Under the pieces are notes generated by a model. That model was not told where the DNA came from. It did not search any database and saw nothing but the letters and a program-made list of their open reading frames with translations. From Phoronis australis (lineage: Eukaryota > Phoronida > Phoronidae), in assembly GCA_002633005.1 (NCBI GenBank), contig NMRA01000079.1, positions 305,798 to 369,797 of the forward strand: a stretch of DNA of 64,000 bases, in the 5' to 3' direction. Position 1 is the first letter of the stretch; every line of letters starts with the position of its first letter. The translations under genes and the position numbers were made by a program. Below, one piece after another: positions 60,604 to 64,000 of this stretch.

Positions 60604-61256
60604 TAAGGATCTCCCCAACCTCATTAACAAGAATTGGCCATTTTTACGATATTTCACATGTCTAGCAAAATACCTTATCTTCATTCTTCAAATACAAAAT
60701 ATATACAGTGAAGCGAGAAAAAAAGATTTAGCAAAACCACCTAGGAACCGCACAACCATGTGGAAATGTGTTTTTGGCTTATCCGAGGTCAAAGATTACA
60801 GGGTTACAGAACGAATGCTCTGAGTCACCTCTCGCCTCTGTAACTTTGTGAAAAGAGATAAATCCTCGTCCATGTTCGTTAATTCAGGTAATTTGACATT
60901 GCTCTTTTTCGATCTCATGCTCACGATGTGCTTCAACCACCGACTTGATTTTTGTTATCCATTTCATACTTGGTTTCACATCTGTCGCCTGGCGCGTGGT
61001 TTGTTCAACAATTAATTGTTGACCTACTTTTATAAGTAACAAAATTAACATTTTAGTGATAATTAAGTTAATTATGCTCTGCAAATTCAGTTGACATTGT
61101 TAGTGAACGTTGAAGTAGCAAACATGATTTTGGCATGTATAGGTTATATTGACTGAAAACAAATTTTTATCGAATAATTAAATGAAGACTTTCAGATTTT
61201 CATGTCCCAACTTAATCGACTTTTTCTCAGCTTTGGCAAATCGAGTCAATTTGAAC

Positions 61257-61760
61257 CAGGGCTTGGAATTTTCCGCGGAAACGCGGATTTCCGCTTTTTT
61301 CAAATGTGCTTTCCGCTTTTTTTATAATATTTCCGCATAAAAAAATCGGATTTGATATAAAATTTCCGCGGCAAATTCCTTTCTTACCGCGGCGTTGCAG
61401 ACGACGTTCACCTCGAAAAGCGGAAGTTGCTCTTTATGTTCGGAGGAACGTAAATTGTCAACATTGCCGGGGCATCTGGGATAGCGTGGTGTGATTTTCA
61501 ATGGCGTCTCGTGTTATTGTTAAGCGCGGCGACAAATACTACCGCTCTGCAGCCAAAAATGTGTGGGTTGGGAGTAGACGGGCGAGCTAAAGGACGCAGA
61601 CGCATGCTACTGATGGTGGTAACGTTTTTTTTAGTCCTCCCGATTTTTTGTTGGGGAAAGGTTCACATTGACCAGTTCTAGGCTGGTTATCGGGCGATGA
61701 TTTGGGCCGTAAAAGTTTCAAAGTTTCCGCGTTTTTTGTCATTGGTCATTCCAAGCCCTG
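61257..61760. mobile_element. 504-bp MITE with 12-bp TIRs and 6-bp target duplication
   Basis: Ends CAGGGCTTGGAA and TTCCAAGCCCTG are perfect inverted repeats. Both sides carry TTGAAC (61251-61256 and 61761-61766) as target duplication. The left interior is rich in TTTCCGC/GCGGAAA palindromes. No transposase. A related solo end is at 56156. Confidence 0.85.
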
Positions 61761-62040
61761 TTGAACTTAGGAATTCTCGAAAACGGCTTGGTGGATTTCG
61801 TTTAAACTTTCGAAACATACCTTTCGTTTTGCGAGTTAATTTGTCGTAGAAACCAAACTATGAGACTAATCCAAAATTCCTAGCAGCGTTTTTGAGGTAA
61901 CTGGTGAAGTTTTCATTCAAAGGGTTTCATTAAAATAGACCGAGGTGTTATTTTTTGTGAATGTATCTTTCTTAAAAATAAAATTTTGACTTAAGAAAGG
62001 TGTTAATGTAGTAATAATAATGGCGCATAAGTAGAGAATC

Positions 62041-62123
62041 CTACACGAGTCTCATATTTATAACATGGGCAAAACCTCTCCCCCAAGAGGTTTGCCCATG
62101 TCATAAATCTGAGACAAGTGTAG
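62041..62123. repeat. Foldback with arms of about 38 bp
   Basis: CTACACGAGTCTCATATTTA followed by TAACATGGGCAAAACCTCT pairs with the inverted right arm 62086-62123 with few mismatches and a loop of about 6 nt. A near-perfect hairpin, probably a small foldback transposon. Confidence 0.75.
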
Positions 62124-64000
62124 CATTTGTTTTCTTACATGAACCATAAAAACGATCTTTTTTGCCGAAAAACTCAACGTGTCTAAAACTTTCAACTACA
62201 TCACGCAACTTTTGTAAAAACACGCTTGCACAATGTAAAGTAATTCAGTTACTTTTGTTAAAAGTTTTATTTTAATCTTAACAATTGTAAATTTCATTCG
62301 GCTTTCGTAGCAAATATTCAAGTTAGAATCTAATAAATGTCTTTGAAGTTGTAATATTTAAACTTAAAAATTGTTTATGAATAATTAGCAAGACTTCCCC
62401 ATGCGTGAGCACTGAATTGACCTTGAGACAGCACAGCTAGAGTCTCGCCGCGTTTCTTGAGTTGGTTCTCGTCTCGGTTTGAATGTTTAAGAAGATTTTT
62501 GCATGTCGTGACTAGGAGTAAGAACAGTTGGAACACCCGATTTGTCAATCATAACCTTGTCACCTTCTCGGAATTCCGACATTGTTTGGTTGGCATGCGT
62601 TTGGTTGTTTTAGTGTTTGGCAGACGATAAAATGTAAGTCGTATGGATTTTTACTTTGCACTACTTTGTGATTTGCCCAATCCATGTTATATCAAAAGAT
62701 TTCATACTCGGTGTTATTAACCAGTCGTGTTGTAACACATTCCAGGTTATTTGAGAAATATAAAATATATTTTTATTATCCCTGGTCTTGTTTGTTTCAG
62801 AAAATTTATTCTTTTACTAGTTGACAAACCTGGCTTTTTAATACATTAGTTAGAATGAGGTTTGAGATTAATGTGTTTGAGATTAATGTATATCAGTTTT
62901 CATGCAACTGGTCTGAACATTGTATATTCACCACTTAATTCATCCATTCATACTCCCTAACTCATGCTGTTGTAAATGTGAGGAGAAAATAGAATTCTGT
63001 GCGAGTGGAGTGGAGTGGAGTGTCGTGTGACTAAAGCTATTTTTGCACGAGGAACAGTTGTCATGGTGTGAGATGTTAGTTGCAAACTGCTCCACTTCAG
63101 TTAAATAAAAACAATGACAGTTTTTTTGGCATATTTCGGCATTGTTATGTGCAATGCTCTTTCAAGGTCTTTGCTATAATAGACCTAGTAGAAACATTAA
63201 AGGAGCTGAAAATTTGTTAGGCTCTACACATCAGTTGGCACAAGCCCAGTCTCAATAGGCAACTGGCACATCACAGTTTGTCACTGTCTAGTTTATTAAC
63301 AATTTGTTGCTCCCCTGAACTGACTGTCTCTGTATCACTTCTTGTTGTTGGGCCCAGCAAGGTGGCCACTGTTTTTTATTCTGATGATGGTGTTTCAATA
63401 AATGCCGAAACATGTCAAGCCAGTTTAAATCCATCGTTTATATTAGAAATGCTCCTACTTGCTATCATGAAGATTCACCTAAGTTACTTTTACAAAGGCT
63501 GTCTGTGCATGCTGGCATAAACAATAGCGAACATTCAAACTACCTGGATTGCCGGAGGATCAACCGTATATATTGCGCAAGTGCATTGAAAGATGATCCA
63601 TTTTGCATCCTGACCCAGTTGTGTTTAGACATGTACTTTACACTGGAGTAACTGTTCAAGTGCAACTCCCTCTACCTATCAAAACGGTGTCAGAAATGAC
63701 TGCCGTGGTGTACTTGCTCCCTGTCAGTTGTGTTTACACACGCACACTTGCGCCTGATCAGCTGTTCCGTGTGAGTTGTTGCTCGTGACAGCTGCTTTGT
63801 AAATGAGGCTTCACTCACATGCTCAAAAGAGTGTTTCACCAATGATGGAGTAAAGTACTGTTATAAGGGCACAAAACAGTTCTCATAGGGGTTTGCCTAT
63901 CAGAACACACCTCAATGAACTCGTCACCCTTTCTTCACTTTGTCAAAATTTGCATGGAAAGAGAGAAAAGTTTCGAGTCATTTCACATCACAAGCCCTAC
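62124..64000. other. No gene recognised to the window edge
   Basis: AT-rich; a GAGTG pentamer repeat (four units) lies at 63003-63022. Short open frames near 63.3-63.7 kb lack splice or family support. Probably the continuation of GBA2 intron 2. Confidence 0.4.

Overview
The window is animal nuclear DNA, probably from a marine invertebrate. Genes are split by GT-AG introns, intergenic DNA is AT-rich and full of short non-autonomous transposons, and the protein-coding genes are animal types: an Integrator subunit, an acid-sensing-type DEG/ENaC channel, RGP1 and GBA2. I cannot fix the phylum from sequence alone. Two single N bases (47483, 54194) mark draft assembly.

Layout. 0.7-2.6 kb (+): the last two coding exons of an INTS14-like Integrator subunit. 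3.8-9.1 kb (-): a tandem cluster of three U1 snRNA genes plus an orphan U1 promoter. 10.0-11.9 kb (-): a four-exon gene for a 306-residue protein I do not recognise. 13-16.2 kb: several MITE-like elements. 17.5-22.1 kb (+): an MFS (nodulin-like) transporter gene. 24.1-28.6 kb (-): a second cluster of three U1 genes. 29.1-29.6 kb: a decayed duplicate of the 3' end and downstream flank of the MFS gene. 29.8-30.1 kb: a tRNA-derived SINE. 30.5-38.1 kb (-): a complete ten-exon DEG/ENaC channel gene. 38-45 kb: no gene recognised. 45.1-53.3 kb (-): a complete eight-coding-exon RGP1 gene. 55.5 kb to the right edge (+): the first two coding exons of a GBA2-like glucosylceramidase, head-to-head with RGP1, followed by a long intron with tandem repeats, a SINE and a MITE.

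The most notable content is the U1 system. Six near-identical 165-166 nt U1 genes lie on one strand. All carry the same 5' splice-site-pairing end, U1A loop core and Sm site. All have a 14-bp proximal element at exactly -43 to -56 and a roughly 27-bp distal element near -213 to -242. These stay in place even in copy 3, whose flank has otherwise diverged. The array sits about 2 kb from a gene for a subunit of Integrator, the complex that processes U1 3' ends. The second notable feature is the RGP1/GBA2 divergent pair, an arrangement that I recall also exists in mammals.
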